The position numbers and the translations under genes were made by a program. 64,000 bases of DNA from Tritrichomonas foetus (Eukaryota; Parabasalia; Tritrichomonadida; Tritrichomonadidae): contig MLAK01000727.1 in assembly GCA_001839685.1 (NCBI GenBank), positions 124,001-188,000 of the forward strand, read 5' to 3'. Positions 10,439 to 20,157 of this stretch are shown here, piece by piece; the stretch's first letter is position 1; every line of letters starts with the position of its first letter. A model generated the notes under the pieces. The model did no database searches, was not told the DNA's origin, and saw only the letters and a list, made by a program, of their open reading frames with translations.

Positions 10439-11602
10439 ATGGCACGAAGTTCGACATGGAATATTGAGCTTCCGGACGATATTCAATCTATGGGACTTGA
10501 TCATTTATCGAAAGTTTGCTCATGTAGGAGGAGAGTTTTTTCTACAGAAGAGGATAAATTTTTAGCCGATTTAGTGATTTCGAAAGAATGCACAAACTGG
10601 TTTGAAGTTGCACAGAGACTCCCTGGACGCACTCCCCGACAGTGCAGGGATCGATGGACGAATTATTTATGTCCGACCAATACTTTCGCTCCCTGGACGC
10701 CTGAGGAGGACCAACTTGTTATAGACAAGGTGAACGAAGTAGGGACACGATGGGCAACTATCGCCAAAATGATTCAAGGGAGATCTGATAATTGTATCAA
10801 AAATAGATGGTATTCTGGACTAAAAGCACAATGTGCAGTCGATTCTCGTGGTAAATATTATATTAGAGCGAAAATAGCTAAAAAAAGATTAGATGCAGCG
10901 AATGAAAAGAAAAAGGCCGAAAAAGCATTGAAAAATAAAATTGAATTGAAAACGATCACTGAACATCAAAATCATTTTCAAAATATTCAATGCTCCCAAC
11001 CACCACAGCAAAATCAAACACATCAAAATGTACAGCAACCATCACAACAACAAACACAGCAGCAATACCAGCAATCTATATCTCTCCCACAATTCCCATT
11101 GATGATTCAGCAACAATTAAATATGCAGTCTTATATTCCTTCACATTATATTCAACAACAACAACAACAACAGCAGCAGCAGCAGTTTCAACAATATGAG
11201 CAATCAAGTCGATTCCAACAATTTCCAAATCTTCCACAATTACAATACAATCAACCATTTGTCATCCAACCACATATCACCAATAATAATAATGCTACTC
11301 CATATCAGCAAGAACAACAGCAGCAATATTTGATTCACCAAAATCCATCTTCAATAAACTGGGATAAAGGCGAGGTGAACTCAAGAGGAAGATTTAATTT
11401 TAGCATTCCTGATCTTGAAAAGGAAATAAATATTCCTCTCATGCCAGCTTTCGTGAAAGCCGTTCAAGAAGCGACAGAAGAAGAAGAGGAAGACACAATC
11501 AATGATGATGAGTACTGGGACAAGCAGCTTTACCACCAGGTGATGGAGATGAACCAAGATCCATTCACTGCTGCACCAGATCTTTTTGGAGAGTGGTATT
11601 AG
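10439..11602 (+). CDS. R2R3-type Myb transcription factor
   Basis: The 387-residue protein has two tandem Myb repeats. The first spans about 32-78 (FSTEEDKFLADL ... RTPRQCRDRWTNYL) and the second about 83-128 (WTPEEDQLVIDKV ... RSDNCIKNRWYSGL). Both keep the helix-3 recognition pattern. The rest is Gln-rich (about 165-300), with a run of eleven Gln encoded by six CAA then five CAG at 11154-11186, and ends in an acidic tail. This architecture is common among the many trichomonad Myb proteins that bind promoter elements. The target is unknown. ATG at 10439 is chosen over the TTG in front of it. Confidence 0.9.
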   Translation: MARSSTWNIELPDDIQSMGLDHLSKVCSCRRRVFSTEEDKFLADLVISKECTNWFEVAQRLPGRTPRQCRDRWTNYLCPTNTFAPWTPEEDQLVIDKVNEVGTRWATIAKMIQGRSDNCIKNRWYSGLKAQCAVDSRGKYYIRAKIAKKRLDAANEKKKAEKALKNKIELKTITEHQNHFQNIQCSQPPQQNQTHQNVQQPSQQQTQQQYQQSISLPQFPLMIQQQLNMQSYIPSHYIQQQQQQQQQQQFQQYEQSSRFQQFPNLPQLQYNQPFVIQPHITNNNNATPYQQEQQQQYLIHQNPSSINWDKGEVNSRGRFNFSIPDLEKEINIPLMPAFVKAVQEATEEEEEDTINDDEYWDKQLYHQVMEMNQDPFTAAPDLFGEWY

Positions 11603-11828
11603 AGAATAAAATGCGGATTCGGACATAATTTTTATCTATTTTCTTTTTAATTTCTTTTTTGTTTAATTATTATTTGATTTTGGAATAAAGGAAAAATCTG
11701 ATAAAATGGTAAATTTGTGTTGCATATATTCATTTATTTATTGATTAGTTTGAATAAAAAAATAAAAATGAAATGTCCATGAGATAAAACCACTTTTTCC
11801 GAAAAACAATTCACACTTCAATATTCTA

Positions 11829-11835
11829 AACGTAC
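11829..11835 (+). promoter_or_regulatory. AACGTAC motif upstream of USP gene
   Basis: AACGTAC, in the context TAAACGTAC, lies 35 nt before the ATG at 11864. The same nonamer occurs upstream of the genes at 38994 and 62728. AACG is a Myb-type core, so a Myb factor is a plausible reader. This is an inference. Confidence 0.35.
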
Positions 11836-11863
11836 AGATAACCTCTCGCTTGAGCGATTATTT

Positions 11864-12961
11864 ATGCGCCGCTCGACTTCTTCCACACGAGAAGGAAGGA
11901 GACCTATACACTTCATTGTTTCGTCACGGAATTGTGTTCCTATTCGATATTTTGGTGCGGATTGGGTGAATACGATAATGAAACAAAATATTGTCAAACA
12001 ACCACTTGGTGGCCTTTCAAATCTTGGAAATAGTTGCTTTATGAATTGTGTTTTACAGTGTCTCGCTTATGCCCCTGGCCTCGCTTTTTTTGCCGAACAT
12101 ATACCAAACATCATTTACGAAAAGAATTTGGGGAAGCCATGCTTTCTTCATCACTTTGGTGAAATGTGTAAAGCTTTGAGAATGCTTCCTTGCGTCACGC
12201 CATACGTTTTTTATAATAATATTGAAGCCATTAATCCAGGAATGAAATCTGGTTTTCAGCAAGATGCCCACGAATTTCTATTCTCTTTGTTGAATAAATT
12301 TGATACAGAATGCGCCAAAGCTTTTGGGCGAGCACACGGATCATATGATACTCCAATTTATGCATTATTTGGGGGTAAATTATCAGAAACACGAACATGT
12401 CAACGATGTGGGAATGAAAACGTATCAGATTATCGTTTCCTTGATATTACGATCACAATTGAATCTAATTCAATTGAAAGTTGCTTGGAGCAGTTTTTTA
12501 AATCAGAAAAATTGGACTCTACATATAAGTGTGAAAATTGTAAAAAAGCAGGAACATGCACACACAATATTATCTTTCAAGAAACTCCTCAGATTTTAAT
12601 TATTACAATGATGCGATTTACTGCAAATGGTTCAAAAATTGAATTACCAGTTGATTTTGGCTTTGAAATTGATTTATCATCATTTACTGCTAAAAATGTT
12701 TATCCATATTTTGAACTTTTCGCTGTAATTAATCATGATGGTCATGAATTAAGTCATGGTCATTTTTCCACTTTTATTCGGTGTGAAAATGGAAACTGGT
12801 ACTCAATTAATGACTCTAAAGTGATTAAAGTGCCATCAAAATCAGTTCTAATGTCAAGACCATATGTTTTGTTTTATAAAAGGAAGCCTGTTCGAATGAT
12901 GAAGCCAATTTATGTTCATTTCGGTTTAAATGAAGATTCAGACTCAGAATTTACGGAATAA
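11864..12961 (+). CDS. Ubiquitin-specific protease (USP/UBP family)
   Basis: This 365-residue cysteine protease removes ubiquitin from proteins. The Cys box GLSNLGNSCFMNCVLQ places the catalytic cysteine at C58. The QQDAHEFL motif follows. Four zinc-binding cysteines form two CxxC pairs (CQRC and CENC). The His box HELSHGHFSTFIR gives H300, and NDSKV gives D317, so the triad is complete. It is close to the minimal catalytic domain, like the USP36/USP17 group, with a 45-residue basic N-terminal extension and an acidic tail. The specific substrate cannot be read from the sequence. The gene converges on CK2 beta. Confidence 0.92.
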   Translation: MRRSTSSTREGRRPIHFIVSSRNCVPIRYFGADWVNTIMKQNIVKQPLGGLSNLGNSCFMNCVLQCLAYAPGLAFFAEHIPNIIYEKNLGKPCFLHHFGEMCKALRMLPCVTPYVFYNNIEAINPGMKSGFQQDAHEFLFSLLNKFDTECAKAFGRAHGSYDTPIYALFGGKLSETRTCQRCGNENVSDYRFLDITITIESNSIESCLEQFFKSEKLDSTYKCENCKKAGTCTHNIIFQETPQILIITMMRFTANGSKIELPVDFGFEIDLSSFTAKNVYPYFELFAVINHDGHELSHGHFSTFIRCENGNWYSINDSKVIKVPSKSVLMSRPYVLFYKRKPVRMMKPIYVHFGLNEDSDSEFTE

Positions 12962-13030
12962 TCGTTCAGACTTTATACATATAATGTGTGTTTATAAAAA
13001 ATATATATAATGCTGCAACTCCATTTGCTT

Positions 13031-13164
13031 GTAATCTTTCTTTTTCTTTTGTTATCTTTCACTTTCTTTTTTGATCTTTCATTTTCTTTTGTGATCTTTC
13101 ACTTTCTTTTGTGATCTTTCATTTTCTTTTGTAATCTTTCACTTTCTTTTGTCATCTCTCTTTT
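13031..13164. repeat. 20-bp pyrimidine-rich minisatellite
   Basis: About 6.7 copies of a 20-bp unit, consensus GTGATCTTTCACTTTCTTTT, lie in exact register in the 3' spacer (12962-13318) between the convergent USP and CK2 beta genes. The plus strand is almost all pyrimidine apart from the GTGA step. Nothing else is visible in that spacer. Confidence 0.9.
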
Positions 13165-13318
13165 CATGATTCTGAATTAACCATGAGTTCTTACAGTCAA
13201 ATGGCTCAAACAGATTAAAGGAAGTTATTAAAAAAGTGAAAAATAGAATCATGTAAAACAGTAATTTTTATAAACAACAACAACAATAATAAACATTTTT
13301 CAATGATCAAAAATGAAG

Positions 13319-13930
13319 TTAATCAGATTCTTCATGAGGACAAATTTCCACATCCTCTTCTTTGCACATTCGGAAACCAAAAACAGTTGGAACATATCTT
13401 TGCTTTCGTGAATTCGGAATCACGCTTGGATACTTTTGAAGGAATAAATGTACGTATGTTGGTCCAAAATAAGCACCATCAACTTTTTCAAAACCAGGTA
13501 CTCGAATTTTGTAAACATCGTTACAATTTGGACAATAAAACATTAATTTGCATTCGCCCGGCTGGTCGGAAACACCGTATGGGAGGCAACATGTATTTTT
13601 GCAGTAAACTCGCGGGCATTTTGGAAACGCACTTTGTGCGTTTGGTTTCGTTGCTCGTTTATATTTTTCATACATTTTTTCGAGACCTTCTGCTGTATTT
13701 AAAAATCGCTGATGAATTTGTCCGTATAAAATTGCTGCTTTATTTTTTGTCGCTTTTGGGTCGCTGTTTTTGGGAATGGAGTCACTGAGCAATAATTTTG
13801 CTGCATCTCTAAAATTTGTCATCCTTGTATTTAATCCAAAATGATTGAATGAGTCTTGTAGATAGTCTTCATCAACTCTAACAAAGAGTGCAGATGATTG
13901 CTTTTCGAGAAAATTATCAAGCCAGGACAT
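13319..13930 (-). CDS. Casein kinase 2 regulatory (beta) subunit
   Basis: The 203-residue protein aligns along its whole length with CK2 beta, which stabilises the CK2 tetramer and guides substrate choice. Seen are SWLDNFL at the start, VDEDYLQDSFN, the zinc-ribbon cysteines C105, C110, C133 and C136 (CPRVYC and CPNC), and the dimer and tail motif DGAYFGPTYVHLFLQKYP followed by FGFRM. The acidic loop of animal CK2 beta is weak here. ATG at 13930 is chosen because the 18 codons before it open only with TTG and do not align with the family. Confidence 0.93.
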   Translation of the reverse strand: MSWLDNFLEKQSSALFVRVDEDYLQDSFNHFGLNTRMTNFRDAAKLLLSDSIPKNSDPKATKNKAAILYGQIHQRFLNTAEGLEKMYEKYKRATKPNAQSAFPKCPRVYCKNTCCLPYGVSDQPGECKLMFYCPNCNDVYKIRVPGFEKVDGAYFGPTYVHLFLQKYPSVIPNSRKQRYVPTVFGFRMCKEEDVEICPHEESD

Positions 13931-14459
13931 TTGATGGGAAATAAACGGTCTCACAGACCCTGATTCAACGAAAAAAGCTGACAATTAATTTTGAATCGAA
14001 TCGATAATCTACTATAAATTCATATTATATATAATTACTATTTGATGATATACCGATCATAGCATTTGACATTCCAACTGACAAGACAGTTATAGTTATT
14101 TAACTGTCAGATCTGTCATTTTTTGTGATTTGAGAATATTAATAATCTGTTATGGATAGATGAATCTAATTAAATAAAAGAAATTCAATATAGATGAGAA
14201 ATAACACTAAAATTTCATAAGACTTGAGCTTTTCTAAAAAACACAGCAGAATCACCAATTAAGTTTCAAGAAATAAGAAGCAATGCGACTTCAAGGGTAA
14301 ATAAGTATGTACTTTTATGACTCTTAATCATCCTGTAAAAAGAAGAATTTGTTTTTTTGGTTAAATTTGTTCATTAGATTTTGAGGTTTCTATCGATCGA
14401 CCATTTATAATCAGAAAAGAGAAATTGTAAACGTTTGCTATAATATTTCTATTACAGCG
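13931..14459. other. Divergent promoter spacer
   Basis: The 529-bp spacer lies between the CK2 beta start (minus) and the coiled-coil gene start (plus). An AACGTT motif (TAAACGTTT context) lies at 14430, 30 nt before the ATG at 14460. No gene is seen. Confidence 0.5.
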
Positions 14460-15722
14460 ATGTCTGAAGTTGGATCACATCTCTCTGACGACAACGACGT
14501 TACTGAAATGCTCGCTGAACGTGAAAACGAACTTGAAAATTTACTGTCTCAAATGGATCAACTTCAATCTGAAGTTGATGAATATCATCAAAAACTAAGT
14601 GAAATGAATTTAGAAGTTGCCAAAAGCAAACAAGAGCAAGCGAAAATTAAACTCATTAATAGAAATATTGGTGTTGAGCCGGCACAACATCGACATAAAA
14701 AAGTTAACGACGATTTATTTGAGGGAGAACACTTAGATTTGATTAAAAGCAAGCGCGATGAAATTGCTCACTTAACAGAGCAAATTAATCAACTTCAAAT
14801 CGCTATTCAACCTATTGATGATCTTGTTGCAGATCTTCAACAGCAAAACGCTATATTACTTTGTGAAAAATCAAGCACGCAATCGCTATTACAGAAATTA
14901 ACCTCCGATAAGAAAAGGCTTACCCAAGATTGCATTGATTGTCAGGATCATATTCGCGAATTAAATGTGAGCATTTTAAATCAAGAGAGAGTCGCAAAAG
15001 ATGTTGAAACAATTGTTGGCGGTTTGATTCAACGTAGAGATGCAATTTATTCTCAATCTGATCCAAAAAGTGAATTACAGCAGAAAATTAAAGCTCTTCG
15101 AGTTCAAACAGAGTTGCTCCAAATAAAGAACGAAGAAATGCAAGATGATATTGCCAATTTTGAAGATAACATCAATGAATATCAAAGTGATATCGATTAT
15201 CAACTAAAGACAATGAAAGGAAGAATTAACTGGGACAGAGAAAAGACCAAATTACAAAGTGAGCTTACATCTGTACAGAAACAACTTGAAGAAAAAAAGA
15301 GTGAAACGAAAGAAATAATCACCCAGATTAATGCATCAGAAAATAGACTGAAAAAATTGAAGCCGATTATTCAAAAATGGAGTAATGAATTTCGTACAAG
15401 AAAGATTCAACCAAATGATGATGAAGATATTGATGCTTTATTAGCACAGTGCAAGAAGACAGAATTAAGCTCAACTAAAACAAATCGATCATCTAATCAA
15501 GAATTAACTAATTTAATAATTGAAAATGAACATTTAGAAGCAAAAATTAATTCTAGTAGGGAATTACTTGCAAAAGCAATGAACAAATTTGCACTAGAGA
15601 AAGCGGAACTTAAGAAAGAAATCAAAAATAGTCGAACGAAATCATTTGAAGATGAGCATCAATTCGTGGAACAGATTAAGAAATTGAAAATCAAAAGTGC
15701 AAGAATTCCACAACGAAAATGA
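14460..15722 (+). CDS. Long coiled-coil protein
   Basis: The 420-residue protein is almost wholly predicted coiled coil, rich in Glu, Gln and Lys, from ERENELENLLSQMDQLQSEV (near 20) to the C-terminus. A break near residues 80-95 is basic (EPAQHRHKKVND). There is no signal peptide or membrane segment. A cytoskeletal, axonemal or basal-body role is plausible for a flagellate, but no family was recognised. The Asp- and Ser-rich N-terminus MSEVGSHLSDDNDV looks like a true start. Confidence 0.7.
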   Translation: MSEVGSHLSDDNDVTEMLAERENELENLLSQMDQLQSEVDEYHQKLSEMNLEVAKSKQEQAKIKLINRNIGVEPAQHRHKKVNDDLFEGEHLDLIKSKRDEIAHLTEQINQLQIAIQPIDDLVADLQQQNAILLCEKSSTQSLLQKLTSDKKRLTQDCIDCQDHIRELNVSILNQERVAKDVETIVGGLIQRRDAIYSQSDPKSELQQKIKALRVQTELLQIKNEEMQDDIANFEDNINEYQSDIDYQLKTMKGRINWDREKTKLQSELTSVQKQLEEKKSETKEIITQINASENRLKKLKPIIQKWSNEFRTRKIQPNDDEDIDALLAQCKKTELSSTKTNRSSNQELTNLIIENEHLEAKINSSRELLAKAMNKFALEKAELKKEIKNSRTKSFEDEHQFVEQIKKLKIKSARIPQRK

Positions 15723-16953
15723 TATAATATTATTCGATCATTTTGTAAACCGCCTATATTGCCTTATCTCAAAATATACTTTTTTATGAATAAAAATTAT
15801 TTATTGATGAATTAAGATTTAATGTTTATCATTATAACTAAATCATAATAACAGATAATAAATATTCATGATGTGAATATGAAAATAGTAGTACAAGTGG
15901 GGAAACTCGACTCACAAATGGCTTTTATGGATATCTATTTTTTTAATTTTTAGGATTTCAACACATTTGGTATATCTAACGACATTGAATAATGAGCACT
16001 TTTATTGGTTTTTATTTTGGAAAGTGATTGGCAAAAATATGGAATAATGGAATTCACAATTCGATTTTTTTTTTCTGATATTTCGACTTTTCCCGTCTTC
16101 TTTCATTCTATGAATTGATTAACGAATCATGAAACAATGAATATGTTTTTACATTTTCGACCAAATATGAAAAGCAAACCTCAAACAAGAAACGATCAAA
16201 AATAAGTGGGGAAATAGTGCAAAATTAAAGGAAACAAATCTTAAATAGTGAAAAAGCTAAAAAATTATCGGAAAAAAGTTCCAACCAATAATATGGTAAA
16301 TACTCGAAAATAGTTTTTTGATATCCAATTGTATGCCTAACACAATGATGAAATTAGGTAGACTCTCATTTTATTTTGACATTTTATGAAGAATGTGGAA
16401 TTTGGAAAAAACTTTCCAAAATCTGGATTTGTTTTGGAAGGAAAATAATATCAAGAAAGGATTTAAGTTATCTCCTTTCGAATTTAAATAGCGTTCGCCA
16501 AGAAAAGAAAAAAATTAAATGTACGGCTATTTATTTTATATTGAAAATCTACAAAGTTTTTTCACAAATTTATTAGCTTTTCACCTCATCGCTTACACAT
16601 CTAAATCACTTTTAGGTCAATATTGTTGGTAAATTAGATATCGGCTAGTGAATTTGCTTCAATGTAAAATTTAGGTATAATATCCATCAAACTTTTTGAA
16701 AATTTTCCATCTTAGAATTGAGATATTATTTGTTCATTTGTTTGAAATTTCGAAAATCACGCAAAAAAATTGAAGAATAATTGAAAAATCAATCGAATTC
16801 ACGAAAACAAAGAAAAAAATCAACAGAAATTGGAAACAAAGCTTCTCAATTTTTATCCAGATTGAATGTTTTTACGACCATCTCATTAACTTTAATTCAA
16901 TGCATCTATGACCATTTTTATTTAAACTTTGATTTCACTTCACTTTTCTAAAA
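15723..16953. other. Intergenic spacer upstream of aldolase
   Basis: This 1.2-kb AT-rich region holds no supported gene. A 66-codon frame at 16376-16576 resembles nothing. The aldolase core promoter is in the last 20 bases. Confidence 0.5.
16935..16949 (+). promoter_or_regulatory. Double Inr of aldolase gene
   Basis: Two overlapping initiators, TCACTT at 16935 and TCACTTTTCT at 16940, precede the ATG at 16954. The second puts the expected +1 A at 16942, giving a 12-nt leader typical of trichomonads. This is the best core promoter in the window. Confidence 0.75.
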
Positions 16954-17940
16954 ATGGCTGTTAGCTACAAGACACTCGGTCTCGTCAACTCCAAAGACAT
17001 CTTCGCCAAGGCTGTCAACGGCGGTTATGCTATCCCAGGATACAACTTCTCCCAAATGGAACAACTTCAAGCCGTTATCACTGCTTGCGTCCAAACAGAA
17101 TCACCAGTTATCCTTCAAATCTCCGCTGGTGCCCGTAAATACGCTAACGCTACAATGCTCCGTTACATGGCCCAAGGTGCTACAGAATATGCCAAGGAAA
17201 TCCACCCAGAACACAAATTAATCCCAATCGTTCTCCACCTTGACCACGGTGACAGCTTCGAACTCTGCAAGTCCTGCATCGAACACGGTTTCTCATCAGT
17301 TATGATCGATGGTTCCCACCTTTCATACGAAGAGAACGTTGCCCTCACAAAGAAGGTTTGCGAATTCGCCCACTCACAAAAAGACTACGTTACAGTCGAA
17401 GGTGAACTCGGTATCCTCGCTGGTGTCGAAGATGATGTCAAAGCCGAAACACACACATACACACGCCCAGAAGAAGTCGAAGACTTCGTTACAAAGACAG
17501 GATGCGACTCACTCGCCATCGCCATCGGTACATCCCACGGTGCTTACAAATTCCCACCAGGCACAAAGGCCGAAATCCGCCTCGATATCCTCCACGAAAT
17601 CGAAAAGAAGCTCCCAGGATTCCCAATCGTTCTCCACGGATCATCCTCCATCCCACAAGAATATGTTGATATGGTCAACAAATATGGCGGACACATGTCA
17701 GCTGCCGTTGGTATCCCAGAAGAACAACTCCGTGAAGCCTCAAGATCAGCTGTCTGCAAGATCAACATCGACTCAGATGGCCGTATCGTTATGACAGGTA
17801 CAATCCGTAGAATCTTCGCCGAGCACCCAGACTGGTTCGACCCACGTCAATACCTCGGAGAAGCTCGTACAAACCTTACAGCTATGTACGCCCGCAAGAA
17901 CAGGGAAGTTCTTGGTTCAGCTGGACACGCTTTCGACTAA
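16954..17940 (+). CDS. fba: Class II fructose-1,6-bisphosphate aldolase
   Basis: This 328-residue glycolytic enzyme cleaves fructose-1,6-bisphosphate to glyceraldehyde-3-phosphate and dihydroxyacetone phosphate. It is the zinc-dependent, bacterial-type class II form used by trichomonads. D97 and H98 lie in HLDHGDS. Zinc ligands are H98, H195 (GTSHGAY) and H228 (VLHGSSS). GELGILAGVEDD carries the metal-binding glutamate, and NIDSD the phosphate-binding Asp-containing loop. Codon use differs sharply from neighbours: third positions are strongly C-biased, as in very highly expressed genes. The stop codon forms part of TAAA, the polyadenylation-type tetranucleotide of Trichomonas. Family presence in parabasalids is usually ascribed to ancient lateral transfer from bacteria. 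Confidence 0.97.
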   Translation: MAVSYKTLGLVNSKDIFAKAVNGGYAIPGYNFSQMEQLQAVITACVQTESPVILQISAGARKYANATMLRYMAQGATEYAKEIHPEHKLIPIVLHLDHGDSFELCKSCIEHGFSSVMIDGSHLSYEENVALTKKVCEFAHSQKDYVTVEGELGILAGVEDDVKAETHTYTRPEEVEDFVTKTGCDSLAIAIGTSHGAYKFPPGTKAEIRLDILHEIEKKLPGFPIVLHGSSSIPQEYVDMVNKYGGHMSAAVGIPEEQLREASRSAVCKINIDSDGRIVMTGTIRRIFAEHPDWFDPRQYLGEARTNLTAMYARKNREVLGSAGHAFD

Positions 17941-18161
17941 ACAGGTCAATTGATTGATTACATTTTCCTCCTCTCCCTTTCACTTTTTTTGATATTTTGA
18001 CATTTTCTTTTGGGGCAAAGAGTGGATCAAAAGCGCACGAAATTGGATATCAAGTTGTTTCATCAATGGATCATTCGGAATAATAAAAAAAGAAAGAAAG
18101 ATTGAAAGTAGCGCGCTAAAAACAATATTTATTCCATACATACATTTGTAGATACATAAAT

Positions 18162-19736
18162 TCATAGATAAGCATCATTCACACAAAGCCTGTGCGTGCA
18201 CTTTATCTCGATCTTTTGATTGATTGTGATGATTGGCAGCCCAATTTTGTTCAATTCAAGTTGAAGGTTTTTGACTACAGGCACGTTTAATTTCTTCATT
18301 TGTACAATTCTTGTTTGCTCGCAGTCTCTGTCTACGCATGCTCCAATGTTGAAGCCACTTTCATCAAAGAACAAAAAAATCGGCCTTCCTTTCGAATCCA
18401 TTTTTACATCTGCCAATTTCACATTTTCAGCCACATCCTTCACTTTGCCATTCTGGATTTTGATGAAAAGGATTCCATCTTTCATAAAATGAAGTGATTC
18501 TTTGTTTTCAATGGAAGTTCGAGGAGTGCTTTTTGGTGAGTCAAATTTAATTGATTCAATTTTTCGTAAGTTTTTTCCGAATCTTTTAATTTTTTCACAA
18601 TTTTTCTGTTTTCTTTGATTCTTCGTCGAGAGAATTTTTGCAGAAGAAGGAAGGTTTCCTTGATTGATAATTTTTTGAATAGTGGTGCCATCAATTATCA
18701 CATCAACATTCCTGAGATCCAAAGTTCCAATATCGCTGATGCTCGATGTGAATGTTGCTGAAGGGTAATACGGCAACGGCATCACATGAACTCCATCTTC
18801 TTCAAGTATATAATCTATTGCACCAAAAGTGATATCATCTGATGCCATAATGCTATCACAAAATACTGTTGAGTTTTGAATGTATATTTGCCCGTAGTTA
18901 ACTTCATTAAATTCCTGAGAAAAAACTTTATCCGAGCCAATTAAATTTGAGCTCAGCTCAATTTTTCCATCAGAGAATATGAATGATGATAATACATTAA
19001 TTTTAGACAAAGAAATGAAATCAGGAAGTAAATTAATGATTGGCTTCCATTTTTGTGCATAATAAGCCGCACAAGAAATGGCTGTAATAAAAAGGCCAAT
19101 AAAAATAATTGAAAATAATTGCACAACAAAATGTGGACGAAAATGCTCAGCAACAATATTTTTTCTTTGCAAATTTTGATTTCCAATTCTTTCATTTTTT
19201 GGCTTCTTTTCAGTTTTTCTTGTTTCTGTTTTGCTTTCGTCATTAAAAGCAGGAAACGGATAAGGATCAGTTGGAATTTTCTTTTTCTGAATGCGACGAA
19301 TTTTTTCAATATGGGAATTTGCATTCATGTCTGTTGAAATTATTTCAATATTGGAATTTGTCTGTGAGTTGTTATTTCCTTGATAAGAGCCATTTTTTAA
19401 ACTGTCATATCTCTTGAAATTTTCATCTTTTTTGGGAATTTGTGAAATCGGCTGATTATTCGAATTATTATTTCTTGGATTTTGTAAATTGGGAAAATCG
19501 TTCAATTTCTGTAAGGGATAGCTGTAATCGGGATACGAAAAGTTCGGGTTACTCATTTGCGAGTATTCATCGCTCATGTAGCGGATGTAGCGCATCATTT
19601 TTGGTCTGTATACGTTTGGCAATTCGTTTTTTCTTTTTCCGTCGGGCGTTTCCAAAAGATTGTTGTCTTCTATAAGCAATTTTTCTTTCAAATCTCGGCT
19701 TACTCGAATGTTATCATTAAAAATAATATCATCCAT
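18162..19736 (-). CDS. Type II membrane protein, unknown function
   Basis: The 524-residue protein has a 200-residue hydrophilic, Asn-rich cytoplasmic N-terminus, one membrane segment at about 203-226 (VVQLFSIIFIGLFITAISCA) and a 300-residue lumenal or extracellular part. There is no signal peptide, so a type II orientation is inferred. The outer part has alternating beta-like stretches, paired cysteines near the C-terminus (CVDRDC and CTHRLC) and no family I recognise. It starts only 55 bp from the divergent SmB gene. The other type II protein at 20740-22416 shares this layout but no clear sequence. Confidence 0.65.
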   Translation of the reverse strand: MDDIIFNDNIRVSRDLKEKLLIEDNNLLETPDGKRKNELPNVYRPKMMRYIRYMSDEYSQMSNPNFSYPDYSYPLQKLNDFPNLQNPRNNNSNNQPISQIPKKDENFKRYDSLKNGSYQGNNNSQTNSNIEIISTDMNANSHIEKIRRIQKKKIPTDPYPFPAFNDESKTETRKTEKKPKNERIGNQNLQRKNIVAEHFRPHFVVQLFSIIFIGLFITAISCAAYYAQKWKPIINLLPDFISLSKINVLSSFIFSDGKIELSSNLIGSDKVFSQEFNEVNYGQIYIQNSTVFCDSIMASDDITFGAIDYILEEDGVHVMPLPYYPSATFTSSISDIGTLDLRNVDVIIDGTTIQKIINQGNLPSSAKILSTKNQRKQKNCEKIKRFGKNLRKIESIKFDSPKSTPRTSIENKESLHFMKDGILFIKIQNGKVKDVAENVKLADVKMDSKGRPIFLFFDESGFNIGACVDRDCEQTRIVQMKKLNVPVVKNLQLELNKIGLPIITINQKIEIKCTHRLCVNDAYL

Positions 19737-19791
19737 AAATTAAAATTTTGACAGTTAACAAAATATTAGATAACCATTTCAGCTTAGTTTA
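19737..19791. promoter_or_regulatory. 55-bp bidirectional promoter spacer
   Basis: Only 55 bases separate the two divergent start codons, so both core promoters must fit here. No perfect TCAYW Inr is seen in sense for either gene; TTTCAG and GTCAAA are near matches. Confidence 0.5.
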
Positions 19792-20157
19792 ATGTTTGAA
19801 CAAAGATTGTCAAATTTTGGGAAATTCCTTGAAAATCAAATGGAAGCAAATCAAGCTCTATTGACAAGACTTCTAAATGGAACGGTCGACGTTAAACTCA
19901 CAGACACACGATTTTTTCATGGAACGCTTATTGGCTATGATAAACATTTAAATATCGTTTTAAAAGATTGTCAGGAAGTTCAAATTATTGACGGACAAAC
20001 GAGGGCAGAACCAAGAGGTTTGATGGTCCTGAGAGGAATCAATGTGAAAGTTGTAACCGCTGAGCAACTTCCGCCATTGCCAATCCAAGAACAGCAATCA
20101 AACTTAATTCAACGCGGAATTGGTGTCGCTAAACCGTTTACACGAGGATACGTATAA
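19792..20157 (+). CDS. Sm-like ribonucleoprotein, SmB/N type
   Basis: The 121-residue protein has both Sm motifs. Sm1 is GTVDVKLTDTRFFHGTLIGY followed by DKHLNIVLKDC, and Sm2 is RGLMVLRGINVKVVT. The spacing between them, and the tail after Sm2 with PP and a terminal RGIGVAKPFTRGY, resemble SmB, the core spliceosomal subunit that binds the Sm site of snRNAs. An extra 25 N-terminal residues precede the fold; the second Met (residue 17) is an alternative start. LSm8 is a less likely identity. Its presence fits the spliceosomal intron seen in the gene at 33719. Confidence 0.85.
   Translation: MFEQRLSNFGKFLENQMEANQALLTRLLNGTVDVKLTDTRFFHGTLIGYDKHLNIVLKDCQEVQIIDGQTRAEPRGLMVLRGINVKVVTAEQLPPLPIQEQQSNLIQRGIGVAKPFTRGYV

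Noticed and set aside
13303..13788. 161-codon plus-strand frame
   Set aside because: It is antisense to CK2 beta, which has clear zinc-ribbon and family motifs.
14281..14459. Possible intron before the coiled-coil gene (AAGTATGT near 14304, TATTACAG at the end)
   Set aside because: There is no ACTAACACACAG-type signal, the upstream ATG meets a stop, and MSEVGSHLSDDND is a good natural start.
17309..17794. 161-codon frame overlapping aldolase
   Set aside because: It is a shadow produced by the C-biased codon use of aldolase in another frame and has no promoter or family match.
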